A DNA stretch of 64,000 nucleotides from Bacteroidota bacterium (lineage in GTDB: Bacteria; Bacteroidota; Rhodothermia; Rhodothermales; Rubricoccaceae), in the NCBI GenBank assembly GCA_039821555.1, contig JBCBNX010000005.1:159069-223068 (forward strand), in the 5' to 3' direction. Below the pieces are notes generated by a model that ran no database searches, was not told the origin of the DNA, and saw nothing but the letters and a program-made list of their open reading frames with translations. Shown here in pieces: positions 7,227 through 18,825 of the stretch; the first letter of the stretch is position 1, and every line of letters starts with the position of its first letter. A program made the position numbers and the translations under genes.

Positions 7227-10085
7227 GTGAAACGCGCGCGCGGGCTCTCAGGCGCACCGGCCGGACCCAGCGTCTGGAATGGAACGCCCCGGCTCCCCTG
7301 GGCAGAGTGGTACAGTTTGTGTTGGTCTGCCTGTCCCCTCGCCGCCTTCCGCCCGTTCTCCGTGCCTCGTCCTGTGCCCTCCAACTCAGGCCACGCGCCG
7401 CCTTCCCCCACGGAAGACCGCCGGGGTGGCCTGCGAGACACGCTTGGCGCGTGGGCACTCGACCGCATCGACAGCCTGCTGCCGTCGACTCCCATCTCGG
7501 AGACGGAGCGGCGGCGCATGCGCGCCATCGTCGTCGGAGCGTTTGTGGTGCTCCCGTTTGGCATCATCATCACGGAGCAGATCTACCGGCACATCGGGGC
7601 GCGTGATGCGGCGATGGCGGGGCTTACCGTGATGACGCTGCTGGCCTGCCCCTTGCTCCTGCGCTGGAGCCGCAGCGCCACCGTGCTGGGACTGGTGCAA
7701 GCCTTCTCGATGCTGACCATCATGGTCTCCATGGCGCTGCTCGACGGGGGTCTGGACGACCCTTCGCTCTACTGGCTGCCTCTGATTCCCATGGCGGCAG
7801 CGGTCACCGTCGGCCCGATAGGCACAATCAGCACGCTGATTGCCGGGGTCGTGAGCCTGGTCGGCCTCTACATCCTCACGGAGCAGGGGTACGCCTTCCC
7901 CAACTACACGGGGGGCCTGGTCCGCATCCGCTTCGACATGCTCGCGCTCATCTCGGGGCTTGCCTTCGCCGCGCTCGTGGGGTGGCTCTACGAGCGCCAC
8001 ACGCGGCACGAGCTGAACCGCCTCTCCGACGGCGTTCGTGGGCTGCGAGGACGGCTGGGCCAGAGCGAGGAACGATACCGGCTGTTGTTCGAGCAGCTGC
8101 CGATCGGGATGTATCGCACGACGCCTTCCGGCGAAATCGTGCTCGCCAACGCGTCGTTCTTGCGCATGCTCGGCTACACCTCGCTTGACGACTTTCGCCA
8201 GGCCAACCCGACGGTAGGTAGCCTCTACGCGAACGAGGCCGACCGCAGCACGCTCGTCGAGCGACTCCACCAACAAGGCCAGGTGAGCCAGCACGAACTC
8301 GACCTCGTTGCCCGGGATGGACGCACGGTACATATCCGCTTGAACGCCCGCGCCGTGACCACAAGCGAGGGGACCCTCCAGTTCTTCGAGGGCACGGTGG
8401 AGGACGTCACCGCTCACAAGGAAGCGCAGGAACAGCTGCAGCGGAGCGAGGAGCGGTTCCGCGCGCTCGTCCGGCACTCCAGCGACATCATCGTCGTGCT
8501 CGCCGCGGAGGGCCGGATCGAGTACGTCAGCCCCGCCATCGGGCCCATGTTGGGCGTCTCGCCCCGCTCGCAGATTGGGCAACCCTATGCCCGCTTCCTG
8601 CACCCCGACGACCAGCCGTCGATGGCGACCATGCTTCAGCGTGCCTTGCAGCAGGAGGGCGCTCTTCCCAGCATCGAAGTGCGGCTGAGGCATGCCCAGG
8701 GGCACTACGTCTTCGCCGAGGTTACCGGCAGCAACCGCCTCACGGACTCGCACCTGCACGGCCTCATCCTCAACATCCGCGACATCACCGACCGCAAGCG
8801 CGCCGAAACCGTCCTGCTCAAGAGCAAGGAGCACGCCGAGGAAGTCGCCCGCTTCAAGAGCTCGTTCCTGGCGAACATGAGCCATGAGATTCGGACCCCG
8901 CTCACGGGCATTCTGGGCTTCGCGTCCGTCTTGGCCGAGGAAGTCGACGAGCACCACCGCGAGTTTGTGACCCTGATCACCCGCAGCGGTCAGCGCCTGC
9001 TCGACACACTCAACTCGGTGCTCGATCTTGCACGCCTGGAAGCGGACCGGATGGACCTCAGCACGGAGCCGCTCCAGGTAGGCCCCCTCGTGCAAGAAGG
9101 TGTCGACCTCCTCTCCTCCCTTGCCACCAAGAAGGGCCTAGCCCTCAACGTCCGCGTGACCGCGCCGGACGCCCATGCGCTGCTTGACGAGGGCGCCATG
9201 AATCGCATCATCAACAACCTCGTCGGCAACGCGATCAAGTTCACCCGCAAGGGCGAAGTCGACGTGCTCGTGGAGGCTGACTCGACGCTGGTGCGCCTGG
9301 TCGTGTGCGACACCGGCCCCGGCATCAACGAGGCGTTCCTGCCTCGCATCTTCAGCGAGTTTGAGCAGGAGTCGCAAGGCATCGGGCGAGACCACGAAGG
9401 CACGGGGCTCGGACTCACCATCACGCAGCGGCTCGTCGAGAAGCTCGGGGGGGCCATCGAGGTGAAGAGCAAGGAGGGCGTCGGCACCACCTTCACCGTC
9501 ACCTTCCCGCGCAGCGACGAGGCCCCCGCCGAAGCGAACCCGGAGGCCGAGGAGGTCCCCGTCGCGGTCCTGAAGCGCCGCCGCGTCCTCGTCGTGGACG
9601 ACAACCAGCAGACGCGCTTCCTGATGGAGCGTATGCTCCACGCCCACTTCGACACCGACACCGCAGCAAGTGCCGAGGAGACCTATCAGCTCACCCAGGC
9701 CGAGGCCTACGATGCGGTGCTGCTCGACATCAACTTGGGCGCCAAGGCGTCAGGCGAGGAGGTCATGCAGCGCCTCCGCGAGGACCCTCACTACGCAACC
9801 GTGCCCATCGTCGCGTTCACGGCCTACGCGCTGCCCGGTGACCGCGAGCGCTTCATCCATCAGGGGTTCGATGGCTACCTCAGTAAGCCATTCACCCGGA
9901 AGCAGCTCACCGCGCTCATGCACGAGATGCTGCCAGACGCCACGGCATCGCCCGACCCCGACGAGGTCACCGGCTCGCTGCTGCTCGGCCCCTATCCGCC
10001 GCGCCAAACTGGCCAGCGCAGCATGCCGCGAAGCACGGAGACCCTGCCGGAGCGGCAACCGCTCAGCGCTGCCCAGGACGACTAG
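7227..10085 (+). CDS. Hybrid sensor histidine kinase with two PAS domains and a receiver
   Basis: Up to 952 residues. Five or six membrane helices occupy about residues 95-250 (for example AIVVGAFVVLPFGIIITEQIY and FDMLALISGLAFAALVGWLY). Two PAS domains follow, near 280-400 and 407-525. HisKA has its phospho-histidine in NMSHEIRTPL at about residue 553. HATPase_c shows the N box (NRIINNLVGNAIKF), DTGPGI and GTGLGLTI. A C-terminal receiver begins near 785 with VVDD and has its acceptor Asp at about 834 (VLLDINL). It autophosphorylates on ATP and relays inward to the receiver; the final output is unknown. GTG codons at 7362 and 7374 are in frame and may be the real start, since the first ~50 residues look non-coding. 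The gene is divergent from PRODH. Confidence 0.92.
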   Translation: MKRARGLSGAPAGPSVWNGTPRLPWAEWYSLCWSACPLAAFRPFSVPRPVPSNSGHAPPSPTEDRRGGLRDTLGAWALDRIDSLLPSTPISETERRRMRAIVVGAFVVLPFGIIITEQIYRHIGARDAAMAGLTVMTLLACPLLLRWSRSATVLGLVQAFSMLTIMVSMALLDGGLDDPSLYWLPLIPMAAAVTVGPIGTISTLIAGVVSLVGLYILTEQGYAFPNYTGGLVRIRFDMLALISGLAFAALVGWLYERHTRHELNRLSDGVRGLRGRLGQSEERYRLLFEQLPIGMYRTTPSGEIVLANASFLRMLGYTSLDDFRQANPTVGSLYANEADRSTLVERLHQQGQVSQHELDLVARDGRTVHIRLNARAVTTSEGTLQFFEGTVEDVTAHKEAQEQLQRSEERFRALVRHSSDIIVVLAAEGRIEYVSPAIGPMLGVSPRSQIGQPYARFLHPDDQPSMATMLQRALQQEGALPSIEVRLRHAQGHYVFAEVTGSNRLTDSHLHGLILNIRDITDRKRAETVLLKSKEHAEEVARFKSSFLANMSHEIRTPLTGILGFASVLAEEVDEHHREFVTLITRSGQRLLDTLNSVLDLARLEADRMDLSTEPLQVGPLVQEGVDLLSSLATKKGLALNVRVTAPDAHALLDEGAMNRIINNLVGNAIKFTRKGEVDVLVEADSTLVRLVVCDTGPGINEAFLPRIFSEFEQESQGIGRDHEGTGLGLTITQRLVEKLGGAIEVKSKEGVGTTFTVTFPRSDEAPAEANPEAEEVPVAVLKRRRVLVVDDNQQTRFLMERMLHAHFDTDTAASAEETYQLTQAEAYDAVLLDINLGAKASGEEVMQRLREDPHYATVPIVAFTAYALPGDRERFIHQGFDGYLSKPFTRKQLTALMHEMLPDATASPDPDEVTGSLLLGPYPPRQTGQRSMPRSTETLPERQPLSAAQDD

Positions 10086-10134
10086 CGCCCTGTCATGGAC
10101 TCCGTAGTCTGGCTCGACCCCTCAAGAATTAGCC

Positions 10135-10218
10135 GTCATTCCCGCGGAGGCAGCAATCCATGCGCTGGCGGGGCAAGGTGAAGAACCGCATGGATTCCCG
10201 ATCAGGGTCGGGAATGAC
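10135..10218. repeat. Family D inverted-repeat element, copy D1
   Basis: 84 bases bounded by GTCATTCCCG (10135-10144) and CGGGAATGAC (10209-10218), a perfect 10-nt inverted pair. Inside is GCATGGATTCCCG, which matches the core of copies D2 (16641-16704) and D3 (18714-18780). Confidence 0.75.
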
Positions 10219-10273
10219 TCTGGAGGGCGGTGCTGAGCGTTGGAGACGTCGATTCTGAGCGCTGGGCGCCGTT

Positions 10274-10440
10274 CTAGGGCGTGTGGACAATCGGTCTGAT
10301 CGGCGCTCATGGCCTCCGTTCGGCCTCCGCTGCGTTCCACTCGTCCCCCGATCCTACAGGATCGCGCTCCTCGTGCGCCTTTGGGAGACGCAAACGGCGT
10401 CTCGTGAGCACCTGACCCGATCAATGTCCACACGCCCTAG
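10274..10440. mobile_element. MITE-like element with 16-nt terminal inverted repeats
   Basis: 167 bases with perfect 16-nt ends CTAGGGCGTGTGGACA (10274-10289) and the complement at 10425-10440. The outermost CTAG at each end could be a 4-nt target duplication, as made by some IS5-group elements; this assignment is inference. There is no transposase inside, and no matching full IS in the window. The core contains a short hairpin near GAGACGCAAACGGCGTCTC (10386-10404). Confidence 0.7.
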
Positions 10441-10590
10441 TTCATGACGGGCTCTAGCGCCCTGTCCCCCCGCAGCGCATGGAGACAAGTCGGCACTGTG
10501 GACCGTCTCGTCCTCGGACTGCCCGCCTAGGATGGAAACCGTTCTCGCCCAGGACCGTGCTCCCTGTGCACTTCCTGTTTCCGGTCTCCC

Positions 10591-11670
10591 ATGCCCACAG
10601 CTCCCCAGCGCGTCGCCATCATCGGCGCCGGGGCGGCAGGCCTCGCCGCCGCCTACGTCCTCCGCGACGCTCCGCTCACCGCCACCGTCTTCGAGAAAAG
10701 CCGAGGTCCCACGGGGCGCGCGGCCACGCGCGGGCGGCACGGCGTCCGCTACGACCACGGCGCGAATTATGCGAAGCCCGACCGCGACTCGTGGGCGCAC
10801 CGCCTCCTCCGCGACACGCTCCCCAGCGGCGACCTCGTTGAGATTGCGAACCCCGTCTGGCCGTTCGACGCCGACGGCGTGCTGCACCCCGACGACGCCC
10901 ACGCCGACGACGCGCCGAAGCTGACCTACCGCGACGGCCTGTCGCGGCTCGGCAAGCTCCTCGCTGAGGCAGCCGATGTCACGCTGCGCACCGAGACGCG
11001 CGTCGGGCGCCTCGTGCGCACCTCGGACGGCTGGCAGCTCTCCGACACCGGCGACCACGTCCTCGGCACGTTCGACGCGGTCCTCCTGACGCCGCCCAGC
11101 CCCCAGACGAGGGACCTGCTGACCGCCAGCGACCTCGGCGACGGCACCCTCCGCGACCGCCTCGTGGACGCCCTCGGGCAGGCTGCCTACACCTCGCAGT
11201 TTGCCCTCGTGCTGGCCTTCGACCGGCTCCTGGAGCGCCCTACCTACAAGGGCGCGACACCGTACGGGTTGGTCGACACGAGCCGCGCCTTTCCCGTCGC
11301 GTGGCTCTCGTTCGAGAACGACAAGCCGGGCCACGTCCCAGCCGGGCAGACGGTACTCGTCGCGCAGATGAGCGATGTCTGGACGCGCACGCACTACGAG
11401 GCCGACCGCGCTACGCTGTTCGACCTCGCTCGCCCTCACCTCGAAACGCTGCTCAGCACGCCACTGCCGGAGCCGATCTGGACCGACACGCAGCGCTGGC
11501 GCTACGCGATACCCACGTCAGCCGCCGACACCGATGCCCTCGCCGAGGGCGCTGAACACGGCCTCTTCTTCGCGGGCGACTACCTCGTCGGCCAGGGCCG
11601 CGTCCACCGCGCTCTGGAGACCGGCCGCGACGCCGCCCAGCAGATCCTGCGCATGACGAGCGGCGGGTGA
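10591..11670 (+). CDS. FAD-dependent oxidoreductase, renalase/amine-oxidase-like
   Basis: 359 residues. The N-terminal dinucleotide motif is VAIIGAGAAGLAAAYVL, followed by VFEKSRGPTGRAATR and YDHGANYAK, the arrangement of renalase-like NAD(P)/FAD proteins. The C-terminal FAD contact is LFFAGDYLVGQGRVHRALETG. Family members oxidise amines or isomeric dihydronicotinamides; the substrate here cannot be set from sequence. There is no signal peptide, so it is cytoplasmic. The ATG at 10591 sits directly before the Rossmann fold and is well supported. The next gene on the left is the histidine kinase across the repeat-rich gap; no operon is apparent. Confidence 0.85.
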   Translation: MPTAPQRVAIIGAGAAGLAAAYVLRDAPLTATVFEKSRGPTGRAATRGRHGVRYDHGANYAKPDRDSWAHRLLRDTLPSGDLVEIANPVWPFDADGVLHPDDAHADDAPKLTYRDGLSRLGKLLAEAADVTLRTETRVGRLVRTSDGWQLSDTGDHVLGTFDAVLLTPPSPQTRDLLTASDLGDGTLRDRLVDALGQAAYTSQFALVLAFDRLLERPTYKGATPYGLVDTSRAFPVAWLSFENDKPGHVPAGQTVLVAQMSDVWTRTHYEADRATLFDLARPHLETLLSTPLPEPIWTDTQRWRYAIPTSAADTDALAEGAEHGLFFAGDYLVGQGRVHRALETGRDAAQQILRMTSGG

Positions 11671-11741
11671 CAAGCGCTGGATGACAGGCAGCAAAGTGCC
11701 TGGAGAGCCAACCCGGCGACCTGCACCTTTTCGACCTTCGG

Positions 11742-12011
11742 CTAGCGTCCCGTCTTCATCTCGAAGAGCGCGCGGTGCTTGACCGCATCGCCGAAGACGC
11801 AGAGGCCCGCGTTGAGCACGGCGAGGGCGACCGTACCGCGCGTGAAGTAGGGCTGCCCGGCGGCCTTGCGCGTGGCGGCATCGGCGACAGCGCTCGCCCC
11901 CAGCCCGACGGCGACCAGGCCCAGCGAGGCCATCCACTGCCACTTCCGCTTGTGGCCCTGGGCATACGGCGGCTGACGCTTGGCGGCGGGGATCGAGTAG
12001 GGCGCGGTCAT
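11742..12011 (-). CDS. Small membrane protein of unknown function
   Basis: 89 residues. A polar N-terminus ([24 protein letters not shown]) is followed by two hydrophobic helices, roughly residues 27-45 ([19 protein letters not shown]) and 57-75 ([21 protein letters not shown]). No family is recognised. The start at 12011 was chosen because the upstream open frame has no membrane or conserved character. It is divergent from pdxH, with about 137 bases between the two starts that must hold both promoters. The call rests on clean coding bias and the hydrophobic pattern only. Confidence 0.6.
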   Translation of the reverse strand: MTAPYSIPAAKRQPPYAQGHKRKWQWMASLGLVAVGLGASAVADAATRKAAGQPYFTRGTVALAVLNAGLCVFGDAVKHRALFEMKTGR

Positions 12012-12148
12012 CGGCGGTGTGGAGGTCAGGTCAAATGAGAAGGCGGTGCCGGGGCGAGAGAACCGGCCAGGACCCGTGCGGGTTGCCCACACGCCACAGT
12101 CCCGCGCGGTTTCGCCCGTGCGTTCTCGGTCCACCGCTCGCAGAAACT

Positions 12149-12847
12149 ATGCCCACGCCTTCCGCTACCTCGCCGCGCCTCGCCGATCTCCGCGAGGAAT
12201 ACACCCGGGACCGGCTCACCCCGGACGGGCTCGGCGCCGACCCGATCGCGCAGTTTCGAGCCTGGCTGGACGAGGCCATTGCCGCCGATGTCGTCGAGCC
12301 GAACGCGATGACGCTCGCCACCGTCACGGCCGACGGTCACCCCGCAGGACGCATCGTGCTCCTGAAAGCCCTCGACCAGGACCGGACCGTGGACGGGGCC
12401 GACGCGCGCGGATTCGTCTTCTACTCCAACTACACCAGCCGCAAGGGCCAGGAGCTTGCGGCGCACCCGCACGCGGCGCTCGTCTTCTGGTGGCACGCAC
12501 TCGAACGGCAGGTCCGGGTCGAGGGGGCCGTGGAGCAGATTGCCGCGGCCGAGTCCGATACTTACTTCGCGCAGCGGCCGCGCGGCAGCCAACTCGGCGC
12601 CTGGGCCTCGCCGCAGAGCGAGGTCGTACCCAACCGCGACGCGCTCGAAACGCGCCTCCGGCACCTCACGGTGAAGTACGGCGAGGGCACCAGCGCGGCC
12701 TCGATCCCGCGCCCGCCGCATTGGGGTGGCTACCGCGTCGTTCCGCGCCTGATCGAGTTCTGGCAGGGCGGCCCGAAGCGGCTCCACGACCGCTTCCAGT
12801 ACGTCCGCACCGACGCCGGCTGGCAGATCGATCGTCTTGCTCCGTGA
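12149..12847 (+). CDS. pdxH: Pyridoxamine/pyridoxine 5'-phosphate oxidase
   Basis: 232 residues, slightly longer than the usual ~215. This FMN enzyme makes pyridoxal 5'-phosphate from pyridoxine- or pyridoxamine-phosphate in the cytoplasm. Family features: [22 protein letters not shown] (FMN contact RIVLLK), [47 protein letters not shown], and the C-terminal [18 protein letters not shown]. The chosen ATG at 12149 leaves a normal N-terminus ([13 protein letters not shown]). Its product is the cofactor for the aminotransferase at 59.3 kb, although the genes are far apart. Confidence 0.96.
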   Translation: MPTPSATSPRLADLREEYTRDRLTPDGLGADPIAQFRAWLDEAIAADVVEPNAMTLATVTADGHPAGRIVLLKALDQDRTVDGADARGFVFYSNYTSRKGQELAAHPHAALVFWWHALERQVRVEGAVEQIAAAESDTYFAQRPRGSQLGAWASPQSEVVPNRDALETRLRHLTVKYGEGTSAASIPRPPHWGGYRVVPRLIEFWQGGPKRLHDRFQYVRTDAGWQIDRLAP

Positions 12848-12938
12848 CGACCGGGGCGCCCGCCGAAGCAGGCGGATGTAACCATTCGGCAGCGTGGCCG
12901 TCTCGGAGGGCTTTCGTTCCCGTGCGCCTCCGCTCCTC

Positions 12939-13526
12939 ATGACCGTGCTCCGCGTCCTGTCTACTCTTGCTCTCGCCGTCGCTCTGCTCGCCACGACCCC
13001 GAACGCGGCGGCGACTTCCCCCGACGGTTCGTGCGAGGCCCTGATCGAGGCCGTGCAGGGCGTCAACTGGGCTGTGATCGAGCACCAGCTTGACCGTACC
13101 GACCCCAACTGTACGGTCCCGATGGAGGGCTCGCCGCTCATCGCCGCGGCCCGAAGCGGTGCCCTCCCTGTCGTGAAGCACCTCGTGAAGGCGGGCGCCG
13201 ACGTGGACCTCGGGGTGCCGGGCGACGGCAGCCCACTGATCGCGGCGGCGGGCGCAGGCTGGACGCACATCGTCGCCTACCTGATCGAGGCGGGGGCTGA
13301 TGTGAACGTGCTCGTGGAGGGCGACGAGACGCCGCTCATCAACGCCGCTGCCGAGGGCTCCCTCGCCGTCGTGCAGATGCTCGCAGGGGCGGGGGCCGAT
13401 GTCAACTTGTCGGCGTGGGGCGGCGACTCGGCGGCACCGGAGCTACGGACGCCGCTTACCATGGCACAGCGGTATGGGCACGCGGACGTAGTGGCGTACT
13501 TGGTAGCCCAGGGGGCAAAGGAGTAG
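12939..13526 (+). CDS. Secreted ankyrin-repeat protein
   Basis: 195 residues. Residues 1-26 form a signal peptide (VLRVLSTLALAVALLATT ending NAAAT). About four ankyrin repeats follow, each with the G-x-x-PL-I-x-AA-x-x-G motif (SPLIAAARSGALPVVKHLVKAG, then similar units at ~33-residue spacing, last one TPLTMAQRYGHADVVAYLV). Such repeats bind other proteins; here they would act in the periplasm or outside the cell. There is no catalytic domain. The ATG at 12939 is chosen because it begins the signal peptide; the frame is open 45 bases further up. pdxH ends 91 bases upstream on the same strand. Confidence 0.85.
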   Translation: MTVLRVLSTLALAVALLATTPNAAATSPDGSCEALIEAVQGVNWAVIEHQLDRTDPNCTVPMEGSPLIAAARSGALPVVKHLVKAGADVDLGVPGDGSPLIAAAGAGWTHIVAYLIEAGADVNVLVEGDETPLINAAAEGSLAVVQMLAGAGADVNLSAWGGDSAAPELRTPLTMAQRYGHADVVAYLVAQGAKE

Positions 13527-13757
13527 AGGTGGGCCACACTGCATCGCGTTTCGCCCGGCTCGGGTGGGAGGGGGTGTAGCTCGGCGTCGGGGCATCGTAT
13601 CGGCCTCAGCAGCGGACGCAGGACAGACGTGGCGGCACGCCGTGGAGGGACAGTTTTCCGTACCTTTCACCTTATTTAGGCACGCGCGCGCGGGAGGCGC
13701 GTTCGAGGTCTGATCCGCCACCTACCTACCACCAACGGTCCGGCTGCCCAGCGTTTT

Positions 13758-16478
<2,721 letters not shown>

Positions 16479-16502
16479 GTCCTCGACCCACCACCGCGAA
16501 CG

Positions 16503-16540
16503 GAGGCCGTCTGCATAGTGCAGGCGGCCTCTTCTGTTAC
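16503..16540 (+). terminator. Rho-independent terminator after gyrA
   Basis: GAGGCCGTCTGCA (16503-16515), a 3-4 base loop, and the near-complement ending CAGGCGGCCTC at 16531, then TTCTGTTA. The stem is 12-13 pairs with one G-T pair. Confidence 0.75.
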
Positions 16541-16640
16541 GTGTAGGTTTTGAGGCGGCACCGACTTTTCCACTGCGGCCGTGCTTCCGTAGGTTTTACG
16601 ACGTCTCCGAGAAATGGCTATGCAAGCTCGCCCCAGAGTT

Positions 16641-16704
16641 ATTCCCGCGAAAGCGGGAATCCATGCGGTGCACCGTATGGATCCCGGATCAAGTCCGGGA
16701 TGAC
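16641..16704. repeat. Family D element, copy D2, within the gyrA-amylase gap
   Basis: Two hairpins in tandem: ATTCCCGC-GAAA-GCGGGAAT (16641-16660) and ATCCCGGA..TCCGGGAT (16681-16701), ending GATGAC. D3 at 18714-18780 is the same element in opposite orientation, so the amylase gene is flanked by inverted copies. The rest of the 302-base gap (16479-16780) holds only the gyrA terminator and the presumed amylase promoter. Confidence 0.8.
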
Positions 16705-16780
16705 AAAGGTGGGTGAATCAGCCAATGCACAGTGGTTTCTCGTATCTGGTATTTGGCTCTCCTTCGCTGCTCCCCTCGCC

Positions 16781-18676
16781 ATGCGCGCCCTTCTCTTCCT
16801 GCTCGTCACAGCCACGCTCGTCACAGCCACGCTCGTCGCCTGCACCGACCCAGCACCCGACACCGTTCCCCCTGGTGAGCCAGCCGTCCCTGAGTGGACC
16901 CGCGGCGCGGTGTGGTACCAGATCTTCCCCGAGCGCTTCCGCAACGGCGACCCGTCCAACGACCCGACCATCGAGAGCATTCGCGGGGCCTACCCGCACA
17001 CGGAGAGCGAACGCCTCCTGGCGGCGGGCTGGCAGCCGACGCCCTGGACGCACGACTGGTACGAGCAGGAGGGCTGGGCGCAGCGCCTCGGCGAGCCGTT
17101 CTACACGACGGTCCAGCTGCGGCGCTATGGCGGCGACCTCCAGGGCATGCTCGACGCGCTGCCCTACCTCGACAGCCTCGGCGTGACGGCGCTCTACCTC
17201 AACCCGATGAACGACGCGCCGAGCCTGCACAAGTACGACGCGCGTGTCTACCGCCACATCGACCCGCACTTCGGCCCCGACCCTGAAGGCGACAAGGCGA
17301 TCATCGCCGCCGAGGACCCGCTCGATCCGGACACGTGGCAGCTCACCGCCGCCGACCGGCTCTTCCTCGACTTCGTCGACGCCGCGCACGCGCAGGGGCT
17401 GAAGGTCGTCCTCGACTACTCGTGGAACCACACCGGGCAGACCTTTTGGGCGTGGCAGGATGTGCTCGAAAACCAGCAGGCCTCGCCGTACGCCTCGTGG
17501 TACAAGGTCGACGCTTGGGACGACCCGGCGACGCCCGACACGAGCGAATTTGCCTACACTGGCTGGGCGGGCGTGCCGACGCTCCCCGAGATCCGCAAGG
17601 TCAACCAGACCGGCAACCCCGCCGAGGGCATCCCCTACGACGGCAACCTGGCCCCGGAGGCCGTGGCGCACATCGAGGCGGTGACGCGGCGCTGGCTCGA
17701 CCCCAACGGCGACGGCGACCCCTCGGACGGCCTCGACGGCTTCCGCCTCGACGTAGCCGAGCAGGTGCCGCTCGGCTTCTGGCGCGACTACTACCGCTTC
17801 GTCAAGGCGATCAACCCCGACGCCTACCTCGTCGGTGAGATCTGGTGGGAGCGCTGGCCGCACCACATGAGCGACATCCGCCCTTACCTCGGCGACGTGT
17901 TCGACGGCGTGATGCACTACCGGTGGTACAAGCCCACGCGCGGCCTGCTCGTCGGCGGCCCCGATGCCCACACGCCGAGCGCGTGGCAAGCCCACATCGA
18001 CTCGCTCTTCGTCGGCGTTGACGAGGCCACCCGCCAAGGCCTGATGCAGCTCGGTGGCTCGCACGACACCCCGCGCATCGCCACCTCGCTCTACAACCCG
18101 CAGCGCGGCTACAAAGACGCCCCCACGCCGACGGCGCACGCCGAGTACCGCATCGACCAGCCGGATGCCGCCACCTTCCGTTCGATGCGGCTGCTCGCGC
18201 TCATGCAGTTCACGCTGCCCGGCGCGCCGCACCTCTTCTACGGCGACGAGGTCGGCATGTGGGGCGCCGACGACCCCGACATGCGCAAGCCGATGCTGTG
18301 GCCGGAGTTCACCTACGCCACCGAGACGACGCACCCGTTCGGCGAGGCGCGCGCGCCCGATCCCGTGGCGCGCGACACGGACCTGTTCGCCTTCTACCGC
18401 AGCCTCACCGCGCTGCGCGCCGCGCACCCAAGCGTCTTCGCCACCGGTGACCTTGCGTGGCTCCAAGCCGACGACGACACCGGCGTGATCGCCTACCAAC
18501 GCCTTGGCGACGGCGAGCGTGCACTCGTCGTGCTTAACACCAGCGAGGCCGCGCAGACGTTTGATCTCGGCGACGCCGCAAACCAGACGCCCGACGTCAC
18601 CGTAGACGCCGTAACGAAAGACGGGACGGCGCTACAGCTGCCGCCCCGCTCGGGTGCCGTGCTTGTAGGCGACTAA
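16781..18676 (+). CDS. Glycoside hydrolase family 13 alpha-amylase, lipoprotein
   Basis: 631 residues. A lipoprotein signal (hydrophobic run then lipobox LVAC, Cys near residue 24) anchors it to the membrane. The GH13 barrel shows its regions: region I VVLDYSWNHTG, region II DGFRLDVAEQVP (nucleophile Asp in RLDVA), region III AYLVGEIWWE (acid Glu), region IV GSHDTPR. WYQIFPERFRNGDPSND near the N-terminus is typical of the cyclomaltodextrinase/neopullulanase-like branch, and the C-terminal beta domain ends ALQLPPRSGAVLV. It hydrolyses alpha-1,4 glucans at the cell surface or in the periplasm. The signal core is made of a tandem 15-nt duplication (LVTAT twice). The ATG at 16781 was picked for the signal; upstream is repeat D2. 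Confidence 0.93.
   Translation: MRALLFLLVTATLVTATLVACTDPAPDTVPPGEPAVPEWTRGAVWYQIFPERFRNGDPSNDPTIESIRGAYPHTESERLLAAGWQPTPWTHDWYEQEGWAQRLGEPFYTTVQLRRYGGDLQGMLDALPYLDSLGVTALYLNPMNDAPSLHKYDARVYRHIDPHFGPDPEGDKAIIAAEDPLDPDTWQLTAADRLFLDFVDAAHAQGLKVVLDYSWNHTGQTFWAWQDVLENQQASPYASWYKVDAWDDPATPDTSEFAYTGWAGVPTLPEIRKVNQTGNPAEGIPYDGNLAPEAVAHIEAVTRRWLDPNGDGDPSDGLDGFRLDVAEQVPLGFWRDYYRFVKAINPDAYLVGEIWWERWPHHMSDIRPYLGDVFDGVMHYRWYKPTRGLLVGGPDAHTPSAWQAHIDSLFVGVDEATRQGLMQLGGSHDTPRIATSLYNPQRGYKDAPTPTAHAEYRIDQPDAATFRSMRLLALMQFTLPGAPHLFYGDEVGMWGADDPDMRKPMLWPEFTYATETTHPFGEARAPDPVARDTDLFAFYRSLTALRAAHPSVFATGDLAWLQADDDTGVIAYQRLGDGERALVVLNTSEAAQTFDLGDAANQTPDVTVDAVTKDGTALQLPPRSGAVLVGD
16802..16840 (+). repeat. 15-nt tandem repeat inside the amylase signal peptide
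   Basis: CTCGTCACAGCCACG occurs twice in a row (16802-16816, 16817-16831), then CTCGTCGCC. It encodes LVTAT-LVTAT-LVA and lengthens the hydrophobic core just before the lipobox cysteine. Confidence 0.9.
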
Positions 18677-18713
18677 TACCAAGCCGCCAGGATAGTAGCC
18701 CACCCCCGCCTTT

Positions 18714-18780
18714 GTCATCCCGGACTCGATCCGGGATCTGTACGAGGCGCCGTATGGATCTCCGCCTTCGCGGGGATGAC
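18714..18780. repeat. Family D element, copy D3
   Basis: 67 bases from GTCATCCCGG to CGGGGATGAC. It contains the hairpin ATCCCGGA-CTCGA-TCCGGGAT and the core GTATGGATCTCC. It is the reverse-oriented counterpart of D2 and lies between the convergent amylase gene and the gene at 18826. Confidence 0.8.
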
Positions 18781-18825
18781 ACTCGGGTTCGAGTGAGGCC
18801 TCGTCCCAAAGAACTGGTACAAGCG

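Larger units (their letters stand above)
10086..10590. other. 505-base gap filled with nested repeats
   Basis: No gene is seen. The gap holds a family D element (10135-10218) and a MITE-like element (10274-10440). A weaker outer pair also brackets both: CCCTGTCATGGA near 10088-10099 and TTCATGACGGG near 10441-10451. The remaining ~130 bases before the flavoprotein gene show nothing recognisable. Confidence 0.7.

Noticed and set aside
13527..13757. tRNA or small RNA in the gap before gyrA
   Set aside because: No cloverleaf, no CCA-like end and no T-loop motif; only a weak promoter-like TACCTTTC at 13661.
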